Positions 11,759 to 25,700 of a stretch of 64,000 nucleotides of DNA are shown here, piece after piece; the first letter of the stretch is position 1, and each line of letters starts with the position of its first letter. Location: the NCBI GenBank assembly GCA_030522415.1, contig CM060107.1, forward strand, positions 21,922,071-21,986,070, given 5' to 3'. Below the pieces are notes generated by a model, which saw only the letters and a program-made list of their open reading frames with translations, did no database searches and was not told where the DNA came from. This stretch comes from Channallabes apus (lineage: Eukaryota; Chordata; Actinopteri; Siluriformes; Clariidae). Made by a program: the position numbers and the translations under genes.

Positions 11759-13201
11759 AAATATTATGTATAAAGAAAATATAATTTATATATTCGTGTT
11801 TAATTACAAAAAAGAACTATTTTAATGGTTTGTGATTGTTGCAGACATTTAAACAATTTTTGGGGAAGAGCTTGGCTTGTTAAGGCTACTTTACACTGAT
11901 CAGCAGTCGACGCCCCGCGTACCCAGCAGATCAAAGGGGCAGTTATCGGCTATGACACGTTGAAGCAGAAGATAACGTCACAAACACACTCATAAACTCT
12001 CCGTGTGCACACACACAAACTCTCCGTGCACACACACACACGATTTATAGATAAAATGCAGTGCAGTAAGTATACTCAAACCAGAATTTATTAATGGCAG
12101 TAATTAAATCAGATTGTGTATTCGGTTTTGCTTCTTTTCGAATATAGTCTTTCAGAGCATGCCACACCATTTCAATGGGATTCATGTCGGGAGACTCGGC
12201 GGCGAGGCCGGCTCTACGCGGGGCACGAGGGGGGAGCGCCCCCTCAAATAAAGGTCTTGCCCCCTCAAATCAAAATTTTTTAAATGTTGAGAAAGCACAT
12301 GTTAATATCCTCACAAAATGAATATATTACAAGTTGATAAAATTATCTGCGGTAGCGGAAAAATCCCGCGAAAAAGTGACACTACATAATACGGTATTAG
12401 ATTTCCCTCAAGTATCCGTCTCTTCGCTGTGTGTATTCATTCACAGGCTGCAGCGCACGCACACACACAAACACGCGCACACACACTCTCCTCCCCTGAG
12501 CCCTGAGTAAACATCCAATCACCGTCCGTATATGCAAATGAGTCAAGACGTGGCAAGTGGATTGGAGAGAAGAGAGCTGTTCATTTACTATAATGTCATG
12601 TTATCTGCTATAACTTTTTAAAATTATTATTCATAAGACAACCTTTCAGTTTTGTAAATATTATGGTTATAGTGTGTTAATTCTTACTTTAGGTTAAACG
12701 TTTTTAAGAATTAGACCATCCAGCTAAGATAAAATCTGGATTAAGTATATTTTATTTTATTTTATTTTATTAATTTAATAAAAAAAATTAAGTTTCCCCC
12801 CTGAGGGATTGCCACCTTATTGTGGTCAGGGGGTTTGCGTGCCTCAGTGACCTTAAGAGCAGGAGCTTAGTCTTCAAGTGGGACACCCAAGTTGGACAGG
12901 TCTGAAGGTAGAGGCCTGACAAAGTGCAATCCACTTCTCCAGGCTTCTGATGCAGCTAACAACACAATTCAGCAAGGATAATACTGTTACATTAAACATT
13001 TTATTTCTATTTATTCTATGTTTTGCTGGCGAAATACATTTTAGGCAGAGACGTCTGCTCGGTCTTGTTAAATAGCTTTAAAGCCCTCAATTCTGCCCAA
13101 TTCTGCCAATTCCCCGATCCGCGAAACCGGTTTGATAGCTTCACAACTACATCAAAGGTGAGAAGAGGGACTGAGCTGTAACTCAGCGCGTTGTATATAC
13201 T

Positions 13202-13266
<65 letters not shown>

Positions 13267-13267
13267 G

Positions 13268-13312
<45 letters not shown>

Positions 13313-16300
13313 CATTCATGTCTTCTGATGATGGCGACACATTTTTACGTTTTAAATAAGATATGTTGGCATATTCACGAATCTGGACATTCGCATAGTT
13401 AACACTATCAGATAGCCTACTATCAGGAAATTAAATTAATTTCAATACCATTTAAACCGAGGCATTGCCATGTCTTTTATTGTTTTGTCCCTGTTAAGAC
13501 ATTACAAAAACTATATAAGAAACTTTTAAAGCACGAATTTGAGCATTTCATTTCATCATTATGAAAATAACATGAAGCACATTCATTATGAAATATCTGT
13601 TGTAAAACAAAATAAAGTCCATGTTTGTTTCAGCAGTGGAAACAATATTGAATTGTACTTGGTCCAGCTTTTAGATTAAGTCTTTCCATGCGCCATCTGG
13701 TGGATATTAGTGAAGCACAACACATTTATTTAAAATTCCCGAATGTTGCCTCCGGCAAGTCGCAGCACGCCACGCGCTAAATTGCGGCTTCTCGCGGGAA
13801 AGCACGCGCAGTCTTAATGGCGACATCTGTACATTAATAGTTATTTTTTATTGCTGCTACTGTGCTTCTCTTTGGTTTTAGAGCATGAACACACTCAAAC
13901 ACTCACACAACTGACAATTTAAAAATACCAATTAGATTTGGATTTAGTGAGGAAAACAGAGCATCTGGAGGAAACCCATGAAGTATGGGCAGAACATGCG
14001 AACTCCCAAGCTAACTCCAAACCTAACCAAAATAAATTTACTAAAATTATTTAAATTATTTTTCAAAGTATAAATATAGATTTAAATAAGTGTTTTTTTA
14101 TTTCTAACATCTGGTGCAATAAAACTATACTACAGGAGTATTTCAATCCTCCCCACAAGTGTCATTCTTTTCATTTATTTTCTCCCATTTTTAGAATAGG
14201 AGGCAGAATTAATCATTTTAAATAGAACTGTATTTTGAGCAGATTCAGATGTTCAGAAATTCAATCTAATCTGTCTATTGTATAAGACTGTCCACCACCA
14301 GTATAGAACTTACTTGTGAATGTTGAGATTTGAGCCGGTGCTCCTGTAGTTTGATTATCTACAGCAACTGCAGTAACACTGAATGTGTAGTTCACTCCAG
14401 CAGTCAGATTAGTGACATTGTAAGACAGGTTTGGAGAGTTATTGCTGATACTAACACTGCCACCAGTCCATTTTACTATAAACAACAAGCTGTTCTTCTC
14501 AGGTGGTGCATTCCAGGTTAGAAACACAGATGATGTGGTTTGGTTAGAGGCAGTGAGATTGGAGACAAAACCTGGCTCTGTGAAACACACACATACATAT
14601 GTTAAATACTTTAATTAAAACTGGTAAAATTACTTATCTAACTGAATTATAATTTTTGTTCTTACAACTATTAAATAATAATGTGCAGTACAGGACTTAC
14701 TTGTGAATGTTGAGATTTGAACCGGTGCTCCTTGAGTTTGTCCATCTGCAGCAACTGCAGTAACACTGAATGTGTAGTTCACTCCAGCAGTCAGATTAGT
14801 GACATTGTAAGACAGGTTTGAAGCGGTACTGTTAATATTCACACTGCCACCAGTCCAGTTTAATATAAACAACAAGCTGTTGTTCCCAAGTGGTGCATTC
14901 CAGGTTAGAGACACAGATGATTTGGTTTTACTAGAGACAGTGAGATTGGCGACAACACCCGGATCTGTGAATCACGCACACAAACAAAACAACAAAAACC
15001 TATTGTTTAAATCAATATATTTTAATATCGTAGACATTGTTTATTAAAACACTGGTCAATAACTACTAAAACACTAAAGACCCCCACATATACAGAGACA
15101 TAGAGAAATGAAATTACACAGAAATAATCCCAAGGTGTTACACAATCAGGGTGGGTTGTCACCTATGTATTGAGTCTGAACTGTAACTAAACCATCAAAA
15201 CAGCAATATCATCACAGAGCATTCTGAGTAAAGCAAAAGTAATGGTGTATCAGCATTAACTACACAATGGTGATTTATACCTGACACATGTGTCAGTACT
15301 ATCAGGACTATTAAAAAAAGTGTTGGTCAAAATTAGCGGTGCAACAATTAATCAATGTTGTCGATTAATTAAATCAAATTTACACTTAACTTTGCATGTC
15401 CACGCCCCATCTGACCACACCCCTTCATTACAGATGAATTCTCAGTTTTCTTAACATTTCAACTTATCTTCCATAATTGCCATCCGCCATCTTTAAGCTT
15501 ACAGATGTCGCCATTAAAAACGCACGTTTCGAGAAAAGGGATCCCGTGACTTAAGCTGTGAAAATGTCCTTCATTACCTGTAGGGGGCAGTCGTGTTTCA
15601 GTCTGAAGTATTGTGTGTCTACTAAAGCCGAAAATTTCAAATTAAAACCGCACATGCTGTGCCCGCGCTGTGGATCAGTCGGTTGTGGATCATCACGGAG
15701 GTACTACACGGCGTGTCTGGAGCTGGAATTTGTCGTGTTTGAGGTAAGTTTACCTTTCTGTTTTGGATGTGATTCTCGCTTTCATGACTCGCAATTAATG
15801 TTCATCTTAATCTCAGGACGTACAATTAGCAATATTTCAGTTTTTAATAGTGTGGACATTCACAAAACACTGTTTTTCGTGTAAAAACCTGAACCTACGG
15901 AGCCCCCCAGGGGTCATGTGGTAAAAAATAAATAAATAAATAAAATAACGAACCGAGCGTGCAGATTAATAAACCGAGATGCGTGTTTCTTACCCCCACC
16001 CCTCGTGAAAACGGCGTGTTCAGACAAAGGCTCGCCAGTGAGATGCCATTTCTGAACTAACTGAGTGTTAACAAACTTTGGTGTGTTAAAGCATTAAATG
16101 GTAAAAGAGCACTAGCAATAAATGTTTTTTTTTCTGAATCCGAATTTTATTAATAAGTTACAAGTTAAATTTCAACTGTAAAGAACCTGTACATGTGTTC
16201 ATACAGTATTGACAGCAGCTCTAATTTGTCTAAATCGCATTGCAGACAAGAAAAAAAAGTAGAGTCATCCTGTGACCTTGCATGCTTAATCTTTCCACAC

Positions 16301-19300
16301 ATGATTCTTGCTTCTCACTTTTTCCTTAATCCCTCACTTCTATCTTGTATTTTTCTAACAGTGTCAGAAACTTTGTGTTAGTAGCACTGCTTGACATGCT
16401 TGATGCCTTCCTCTTTTGTAATTTGCTTTGGATAAAGGCAAACTTACAAAAGATGAAGAAATGACTAAATGTAGTTGTACGAATAAAAGATTATGTAATG
16501 ATACAATGTAAATATTTTCACAGAAGCAAAGCGTAGAGATGAGACATGAATCTGAAGAGGATCTCTTTGATGATTGCCTGGTAAAGCATTGTTTTCTTAT
16601 CAATTATACAATTTAAAATAGCTCAAACATTAGAGTATGGTGCTACCAATGCCAAGGTCATGGGTTTGATTCCCAGGAAAAGCAAGTAATTGTAAATTAC
16701 AAGTTATAAATAAAAACTTGTACCTTGAATATAGTGTTTGTTGCATTGGACAGAAGCATATACCAAATGCAAATGAATACATAAATCTGAGTAATTATTG
16801 AAAGAATTTTCATGTTTGGACTAACCCTTTAAATACAAACTCAGCATTCATCATAGGATTTCCTGACACTGTAAATGTGCAGAGTATGGCGTATAGCCAT
16901 CTCATGCCATGTTTTACAATGTTTTACTGATGCAAGATTATTGCTAAAGAAATTTAACCCAAGTTTAACAATCTGAAGTATATGAAGTGATGGTCGTTTT
17001 TTATTATCAATTATTTTTATTATTATATTTTCTCTGTGATAATTCACTTCAATTCAATTTTATTTGTACTGCGCTTTTAACAATTGTCATTGTCTCAAAG
17101 CAGCTTTACACAATCAAAAGAATAATGAAATGAAGCAATTCAGATTGTTTTGTTTATCAAAATAATATTTTTTTATTTTCTTGTACATTTTATGCAGGAG
17201 GACAGACGAAGTGATGCCAGTTTGCACCTTCTTAAAATCCTTGTCGTCCTTGCTGTCGAAGGGGAAGAACTGGTTGGTGTATCCATAATCCTTGAAGGAA
17301 AGGAAATTTTGCAAGAATGTGGAAATACTCCAAAGGCATGTGCAATGCTTATGGGAATAATTTATGCCATTAACCTTGCATACCCCCGAGCACTGCGCTA
17401 CACATTTGAGCTATTTCAGAAAGTTCTTCTAGAACTTGATGGAATTAAGCTATCACCAAAAGTGCAAGCTTTAAAGATGAAGTTATCATCTTAAAACATT
17501 TGATATGGCTTGACTACAAGTCTTTACATGTTCAATGTTTACATGTTCAGCTTAAAATATTTTAATGCGTTAAGATTTCAATGGCATACTTTTAAGTGCA
17601 CTAGTCCAGAGTGCTGATTTGAATGTTGCAACTTCACTGCTTCAGAGGGCTATTAAGTTTTAAAGTTTATTCTACAGTTTGTTTAATGTATTTTCTGCTG
17701 TATTTTATTTCTAAACGAATGCTGTATTTTATTTATGTATTATTATTATAAATACACAATTTTGTTTAAAACAAGCATTTCAGGCCCTGGTGCCGTGCAG
17801 TTGTTCCTATGGATGCAAAATTTAGCTGAATGCATTTTTATTAAAAAGACAACCTGTACTGTATCTACTGTAGACTGTGAATGTCAAAAATATTTGGTAA
17901 TGTTGGTGAATAAACTGTTTAATTATATTTTAGTTGTGTGATTTATGAAAGATATAGATGAAATAATTACTTAAGTTTCTTTCCAAAACATGAAATAGCA
18001 ATGTTTACATTATTATAGCGAGTAATATAAATTGAGAAAACCAAGTAAGGGTAAATCTCACAAAACAAAATGATAGTAAGATTTACTTTATAATTTAATA
18101 AAATCAAGGTTCCTGCTGATACAACAATGAATTAACTTTACTTGATTATTTTAAATAAATCTAACTTGTGCATTAAATATAATTATGTAACTTTTACTTG
18201 ATTTCTTTGATTCTTAACTTAATTAAGTAGACTTTACCTGACAATTACGGGTGAGTTTTAGTTAATATTGGAGCAATAAAATGTACTTAAAATCTGTGTG
18301 CAAATTGATACAAGGATTTTATCAAGTAAATCTTATATATAAGTGCCATTTTAATAAGAATCATGTTTATAATAAGATAATTAATTAAATAATAAAATTA
18401 TATCAAATAAGAACTTTATCTAAAAGCCAGACCGACCAAATTTCTCATTCAATGCTGAAGTAGTTAAATATGCTTATACTGTAGATACGTAGGTTACATT
18501 TTAAAAGTACAATCGCAAGTAAATTACAAACGGCATGTAATGTAAAATATGAATAAAACAGTATTAGACACAAATATATGATATGGTAGTTTACAGGTCC
18601 TTCTCAAAAAATTAGCATATTGTGATAAAGTTCATTATTTTCTGTAATGTACTGATAAACATTAGACTTTCATATATTTTAGATTCATTACACACAACTG
18701 AAGTAGTTCAAGCCTTTTATTGTTTTAATATTGATGATTGTGGCATACAGCTCATGAAAACCCAAAATCCCTATCTCAAAAAATTAGCATATTTCATCCG
18801 ACCAATAAAAGAAAAGTGTTTTGAATAAAAACAAAAAGTCAACCTTCAAATAATTATGTTCAGTTATGCATCAATACTTGGTCGGGAATCCTTTTGCAAA
18901 TTCTTGTGTCTTGTGTCTCTCAACTTTCTCTTCACAATTCACAGATTCTCTATGGGGTTCAGGTCAGGAGAGTTGGCAGGCCAATTGAGCACAGTAATAC
19001 CATGGTCAGTAAACCATTTACCAGTGGTTTTGGCACTGTGAGCAGGTGCCAGGTCGTGCTGAAAAATGAAATCTTCATCTCCATAAAGCTTTTCAGCAGA
19101 TGGAAGCATGAAGTGCTCCAAAATCTCCTGATAGCTAGCTGCATTGACCCTGCCTTTGATAAAACACAGTGGACCAACACCAGCAGCTGACATCACTGCA
19201 CCAGACCATCACTGACTGTGGGTACTTGACACTGGACTTCAGGCATTTTGGCATTTCCCTCTCCCCAGTCTTCCTCCAGACTCTGGCACCTTGATTTCCG

Positions 19301-21132
19301 ATTGACATGCAAAATTTGCAACCTGTAGCCCATTTCCTGCACACGCCTGTACACGGTGGCCCTGGATGTTTCTACTCCAGACTCAGTCCACTGCTTCCGC
19401 AGGTCCCCCAAGGTCTGGAATCTGTCCTTCTCCACAATCCTCAGGGCCCGGCCGGTCACCTCTTCTCGTTGTGCAGCGTTTTCCGCCACACTTTTTCCTT
19501 CCAACAGACTTCCCACTGAGGTGCCTTGATACAGCACTCTGGGAACAGCCTATTCGTTCAGAAATTTCTTTCCGTGTCTTACCCTCTTGCTTGAGGGTGT
19601 CAATGATGGCCTTCTGGACAGCAGTCAGGTCGGCAGTCTTACCCATGATTGCGGTTTTGAGTAATGAACCTGGCTGGGAGTTTTTAAAAGCCTCAGGAAT
19701 CTTTTGCAGATGTTTAGAGTTAATTAGTTGATTCAGATGATTAGGTTAATAGCTCGTTTAGAGAACCTTTTCATGATATGCAAATTTTTTGTGATAGGGA
19801 TTTGGGTTTTCATGAGCTGTATGCCACAATCATCAATATTAAAACAATAAAAGGCTTGAACTACTTCAGTTTGTGTGTAATGAATGTAAAATATATGAAA
19901 GTCTAATGTTTATCAGTACATTACAGAAAATAATGAACTTTATCACAATATGCTAATTTTTTTAGAAGGACCTGTATATGCAATGAAAAGACTATTTACA
20001 TGAGTGCTCAAATGTAAAGCAAACACAATTATTAACTTATTGTGTATATTTAACTTCATTCAGCTGTTTAAGTTAAAAATAACGTTCCTACCAGCCCACT
20101 ATTATTTTCTGTTCAAATTTAAAGATGCCCGTGTGTGTGTGTGTGCAAATAGACACATTTTTACAAAGAATACAAAAGTCTATAATCTTTAATAAAGTTA
20201 GCCTAATACAATATTGTTTCCAATGCTGAAGCAAACATGATTTTGTTATAGTCTATTCTTTGAATACAACGCGACAGCGCACTCTGAGGTGAAGCACACC
20301 CACAGAACCCCCAATTATGCCTCTTCTCACCTTTCATTCATGATACGTGTGAAGTTATCAAACCGGTTTCGCTGATGGGGGAATTCGTAGAATTGGGGTT
20401 TTTAAATACTGGAAATTGGAGAGAACAGAGCTGTTCAAAAGAGAGTGGGACACCCAAGTTGGACAGGTCAAGGTTCCTGCTGATACAACAATGAATTAAC
20501 TTTACTTGATTGTTTTAAATGAATCTAATTTGTACATTAAATATAATTATGTAACTTTTACTTGATTTCTTTTTAATTGTTAAGTAGATTTTACCTGACA
20601 ATTATGGGTGAGTTTTACTTAATATTGGAGCAATAAATTAATTAATTCATTCATTTTCTATACCGCTTAATCCTGTGTTCAGGGTCGCGGGGGACCTGGA
20701 GTCTATCCCAGGAGACTTCGGGCACTAGGCAGGGTACACCCTGTGCCATCGCAGGGCACACACACATACACACACTCACACACCCAATCACACACTACGG
20801 GCAATTTAGGAACGCCAATTAGCCTAACCTGCATATCTTTGGATTGTGGGAGGAAGCCGGAGTACCCGGAGGAAACCCACCAAGCACAGGGAGAACATGC
20901 AAACTCCATGCACACAGAGACGGGAATCGAGCCTGGCCGGGGAATCGAACCCAGACCCTGGACGTGCAAGGCGACAGTGCTACCACTACACCACCGCGCC
21001 GCCTAGAGCAATAAAATTTACTTAAAATCTATGTGTGCAAATTGTTACGAGGATTTTATCAAGTAAATCTGACAAGTTATTTTTTTCAGTGCATGGGTGA
21101 ACACGATGATTTAAGAATTTAATTAAACACGA

Positions 21133-21185
<53 letters not shown>

Positions 21186-22628
21186 AAATATTATGTATAA
21201 AGAAAATATAATTTATATATTCGTGTTTAATTACAAAAAAGAACTATTTTAATGGTTTGTGATTGTTGCAGACATTTAAACAATTTTTGGGGAAGAGCTT
21301 GGCTTGTTAAGGCTACTTTACACTGATCAGCAGTCGACGCCCCGCGTACCCAGCAGATCAAAGGGGCAGTTATCGGCTATGACACGTTGAAGCAGAAGAT
21401 AACGTCACAAACACACTCATAAACTCTCCGTGTGCACACACACAAACTCTCCGTGCACACACACACACGATTTATAGATAAAATGCAGTGCAGTAAGTAT
21501 ACTCAAACCAGAATTTATTAATGGCAGTAATTAAATCAGATTGTGTATTCGGTTTTGCTTCTTTTCGAATATAGTCTTTCAGAGCATGCCACACCATTTC
21601 AATGGGATTCATGTCGGGAGACTCGGCGGCGAGGCCGGCTCTACGCGGGGCACGAGGGGGGAGCGCCCCCTCAAATAAAGGTCTTGCCCCCTCAAATCAA
21701 AATTTTTTAAATGTTGAGAAAGCACATGTTAATATCCTCACAAAATGAATATATTACAAGTTGATAAAATTATCTGCGGTAGCGGAAAAATCCCGCGAAA
21801 AAGTGACACTACATAATACGGTATTAGATTTCCCTCAAGTATCCGTCTCTTCGCTGTGTGTATTCATTCACAGGCTGCAGCGCACGCACACACACAAACA
21901 CGCGCACACACACTCTCCTCCCCTGAGCCCTGAGTAAACATCCAATCACCGTCCGTATATGCAAATGAGTCAAGACGTGGCAAGTGGATTGGAGAGAAGA
22001 GAGCTGTTCATTTACTATAATGTCATGTTATCTGCTATAACTTTTTAAAATTATTATTCATAAGACAACCTTTCAGTTTTGTAAATATTATGGTTATAGT
22101 GTGTTAATTCTTACTTTAGGTTAAACGTTTTTAAGAATTAGACCATCCAGCTAAGATAAAATCTGGATTAAGTATATTTTATTTTATTTTATTTTATTAA
22201 TTTAATAAAAAAAATTAAGTTTCCCCCCTGAGGGATTGCCACCTTATTGTGGTCAGGGGGTTTGCGTGCCTCAGTGACCTTAAGAGCAGGAGCTTAGTCT
22301 TCAAGTGGGACACCCAAGTTGGACAGGTCTGAAGGTAGAGGCCTGACAAAGTGCAATCCACTTCTCCAGGCTTCTGATGCAGCTAACAACACAATTCAGC
22401 AAGGATAATACTGTTACATTAAACATTTTATTTCTATTTATTCTATGTTTTGCTGGCGAAATACATTTTAGGCAGAGACGTCTGCTCGGTCTTGTTAAAT
22501 AGCTTTAAAGCCCTCAATTCTGCCCAATTCTGCCAATTCCCCGATCCGCGAAACCGGTTTGATAGCTTCACAACTACATCAAAGGTGAGAAGAGGGACTG
22601 AGCTGTAACTCAGCGCGTTGTATATACT

Positions 22629-22693
<65 letters not shown>

Positions 22694-22694
22694 G

Positions 22695-22743
<49 letters not shown>

Positions 22744-25700
22744 CATTCATGTCTTCTGATGATGGCGACACATTTTTACGTTTTAAATAAGATATGTTGG
22801 CATATTCACGAATCTGGACATTCGCATAGTTAACACTATCAGATAGCCTACTATCAGGAAATTAAATTAATTTCAATACCATTTAAACCGAGGCATTGCC
22901 ATGTCTTTTATTGTTTTGTCCCTGTTAAGACATTACAAAAACTATATAAGAAACTTTTAAAGCACGAATTTGAGCATTTCATTTCATCATTATGAAAATA
23001 ACATGAAGCACATTCATTATGAAATATCTGTTGTAAAACAAAATAAAGTCCATGTTTGTTTCAGCAGTGGAAACAATATTGAATTGTACTTGGTCCAGCT
23101 TTTAGATTAAGTCTTTCCATGCGCCATCTGGTGGATATTAGTGAAGCACAACACATTTATTTAAAATTCCCGAATGTTGCCTCCGGCAAGTCGCAGCACG
23201 CCACGCGCTAAATTGCGGCTTCTCGCGGGAAAGCACGCGCAGTCTTAATGGCGACATCTGTACATTAATAGTTATTTTTTATTGCTGCTACTGTGCTTCT
23301 CTTTGGTTTTAGAGCATGAACACACTCAAACACTCACACAACTGACAATTTAAAAATACCAATTAGATTTGGATTTAGTGAGGAAAACAGAGCATCTGGA
23401 GGAAACCCATGAAGTATGGGCAGAACATGCGAACTCCCAAGCTAACTCCAAACCTAACCAAAATAAATTTACTAAAATTATTTAAATTATTTTTCAAAGT
23501 ATAAATATAGATTTAAATAAGTGTTTTTTTATTTCTAACATCTGGTGCAATAAAACTATACTACAGGAGTATTTCAATCCTCCCCACAAGTGTCATTCTT
23601 TTCATTTATTTTCTCCCATTTTTAGAATAGGAGGCAGAATTAATCATTTTAAATAGAACTGTATTTTGAGCAGATTCAGATGTTCAGAAATTCAATCTAA
23701 TCTGTCCATTGTATAAGACTGTCCACCACCAGTATAGAACTTACTTGTGAATGTTGAGATTTGAGCCGGTGCTCCTGTAGTTTGATTATCTACAGCAACT
23801 GCAGTAACACTGAATGTGTAGTTCACTCCAGCAGTCAGATTAGTGACATTGTAAGACAGGTTTGGAGAGTTATTGCTGATACTAACACTGCCACCAGTCC
23901 ATTTTACTATAAACAACAAGCTGTTCTTCTCAGGTGGTGCATTCCAGGTTAGAAACACAGATGATGTGGTTTGGTTAGAGGCAGTGAGATTGGAGACAAA
24001 ACCTGGCTCTGTGAAACACACACATACATATGTTAAATACTTTAATTAAAACTGGTAAAATTTCTTATCTAACTGAATTATAATTTTTGTTCTTACAACT
24101 ATTAAATAATAATGTGCAGTACAGGACTTACTTGTGAATGTTGAGATTTGAACCGGTGCTCCTTGAGTTTGTCCATCTGCAGCAACTGCAGTAACACTGA
24201 ATGTGTAGTTCACTCCAGCAGTCAGATTAGTGACATTGTAAGACAGGTTTGAAGCGGTACTGTTAATATTCACACTGCCACCAGTCCAGTTTAATATAAA
24301 CAACAAGCTGTTGTTCCCAAGTGGTGCATTCCAGGTTAGAGACACAGATGATTTGGTTTTACTAGAGACAGTGAGATTGGCGACAACACCCGGATCTGTG
24401 AATCACGCACACAAACACAAACAAAACAACAAAAACCTATTGTTTAAATCAATATATTTTAATATCGTAGACATTGTTTATTAAAACACTGGTCAATAAC
24501 TACTAAAACACTAAAGACCCCCACATATACAGAGACATAGAGAAATGAAATTACACAGAAATAATCCCAAGGTGTTACACAATCAGGGTGGGTTGTCACC
24601 TATGTATTGAGTCTGAACTGTAACTAAACCATCAAAACAGCAATATCATCACAGAGCATTCTGAGTAAAGCAAAAGTAATGGTGTATCAGCATTAAATAC
24701 ACAATGGTGATTTATACCTGACACATGTGTCAGTACTATCAGGACTATTAAAAAAAGTGTTGGTGAAAATTAGCGGTGCAACAATTAATCAATGTTGTCG
24801 ATTAATTAAATCAAATTTACACTTAACTTTGCATGTCCATGCCCCATCTGACCACACCCCTTCATTACAGATGAATTCTCAGTTTTCTTAACATTTCAAC
24901 TTATCTTCCATAATTGCCATCCGCCATCTTTAAGCTTACAGATGTCGCCATTAAAAACGCACGTTTCGAGAAAAGGGATCCCGTGACTTAAGCTGTGAAA
25001 ATGTCCTTCATTACCTGTAGGGGGCAGTCGTGTTTCAGTCTGAAGTATTGTGTGTCTACTAAAGCCGAAAATTTCAAATTAAAACCGCACATGCTGTGCC
25101 CGCGCTGTGGATCAGTCGGTTGTGGATCATCACGGAGGTACTACACGGCGTGTCTGGAGCTGGAATTTGTCGTGTTTGAGGTAAGTTTACCTTTCTGTTT
25201 TGGATGTGATTCTCGCTTTCATGACTCGCAATTAATGTTCATCTTAATCTCAGGACGTACAATTAGCAATATTTCAGTTTTTAATAGTGTGGACATTCAC
25301 AAAACACTGTTTTTCGTGTAAAAACCTGAACCTACGGAGCCCCCCAGGGGTCATGTGGTAAAAAAAATAAAAATAAATAAAATAACGAACCGAGCGTGCA
25401 GATTAATAAACCGAGATGCGTGTTTCTTACCCCCACCCCTCGTGAAAACGGCGTGTTCAGACAAAGGCTCGCCAGTGAGATGCCATTTCTGAACTAACTG
25501 AGTGTTAACAAACTTTGGTGTGTTAAAGCATTAAATGGTAAAAGAGCACTAGCAATAAATGTTTTTTTTTCTGAATCCGAATTTTATTAATAAGTTACAA
25601 GTTAAATTTCAACTGTAAAGAACCTGTACATGTGTTCATACAGTATTGACAGCAGCTCTAATTTGTCTAAATCGCATTGCAGACAAGAAAAAAAAGTAGA

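Larger units (their letters stand above)
5313..14757. repeat. Tandem 9.4-kb unit, copy 1
   Basis: First of three head-to-tail copies with period 9,445 measured between matching diagnostic bases (5357 and 14802). It contains the 5' half of FN3 exon 'a', the plus-strand nested gene, a broken Tc1-like element, a SINE, a mariner-type fragment, two microsatellites, FN3 exon 'b' and the 3' half of exon 'c'. Copies 1 and 2 differ only by scattered single bases and simple-repeat lengths over most of their length, so duplication is recent. Crossover can be confined to 5313-5356. Confidence 0.93.
14758..24188. repeat. Tandem 9.4-kb unit, copy 2
   Basis: Second unit, period 9,431 between diagnostic bases 14802 and 24233. 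It has the same content and order as copy 1, and differences are mostly single bases (for example CTAACAGTG at 16356-16364 where units 1 and 3 have CTAACGGTG). The DNA between genes is the same set of repeats described for copy 1. Confidence 0.93.

Noticed and set aside
13016..13340. Frames rich in VCVCVC and IYIYIY across the CA/TA tracts (also at 22443-22833, 31888-32266, 46100-46546, 63686-63973)
   Set aside because: They are translations of microsatellites with no coding context.
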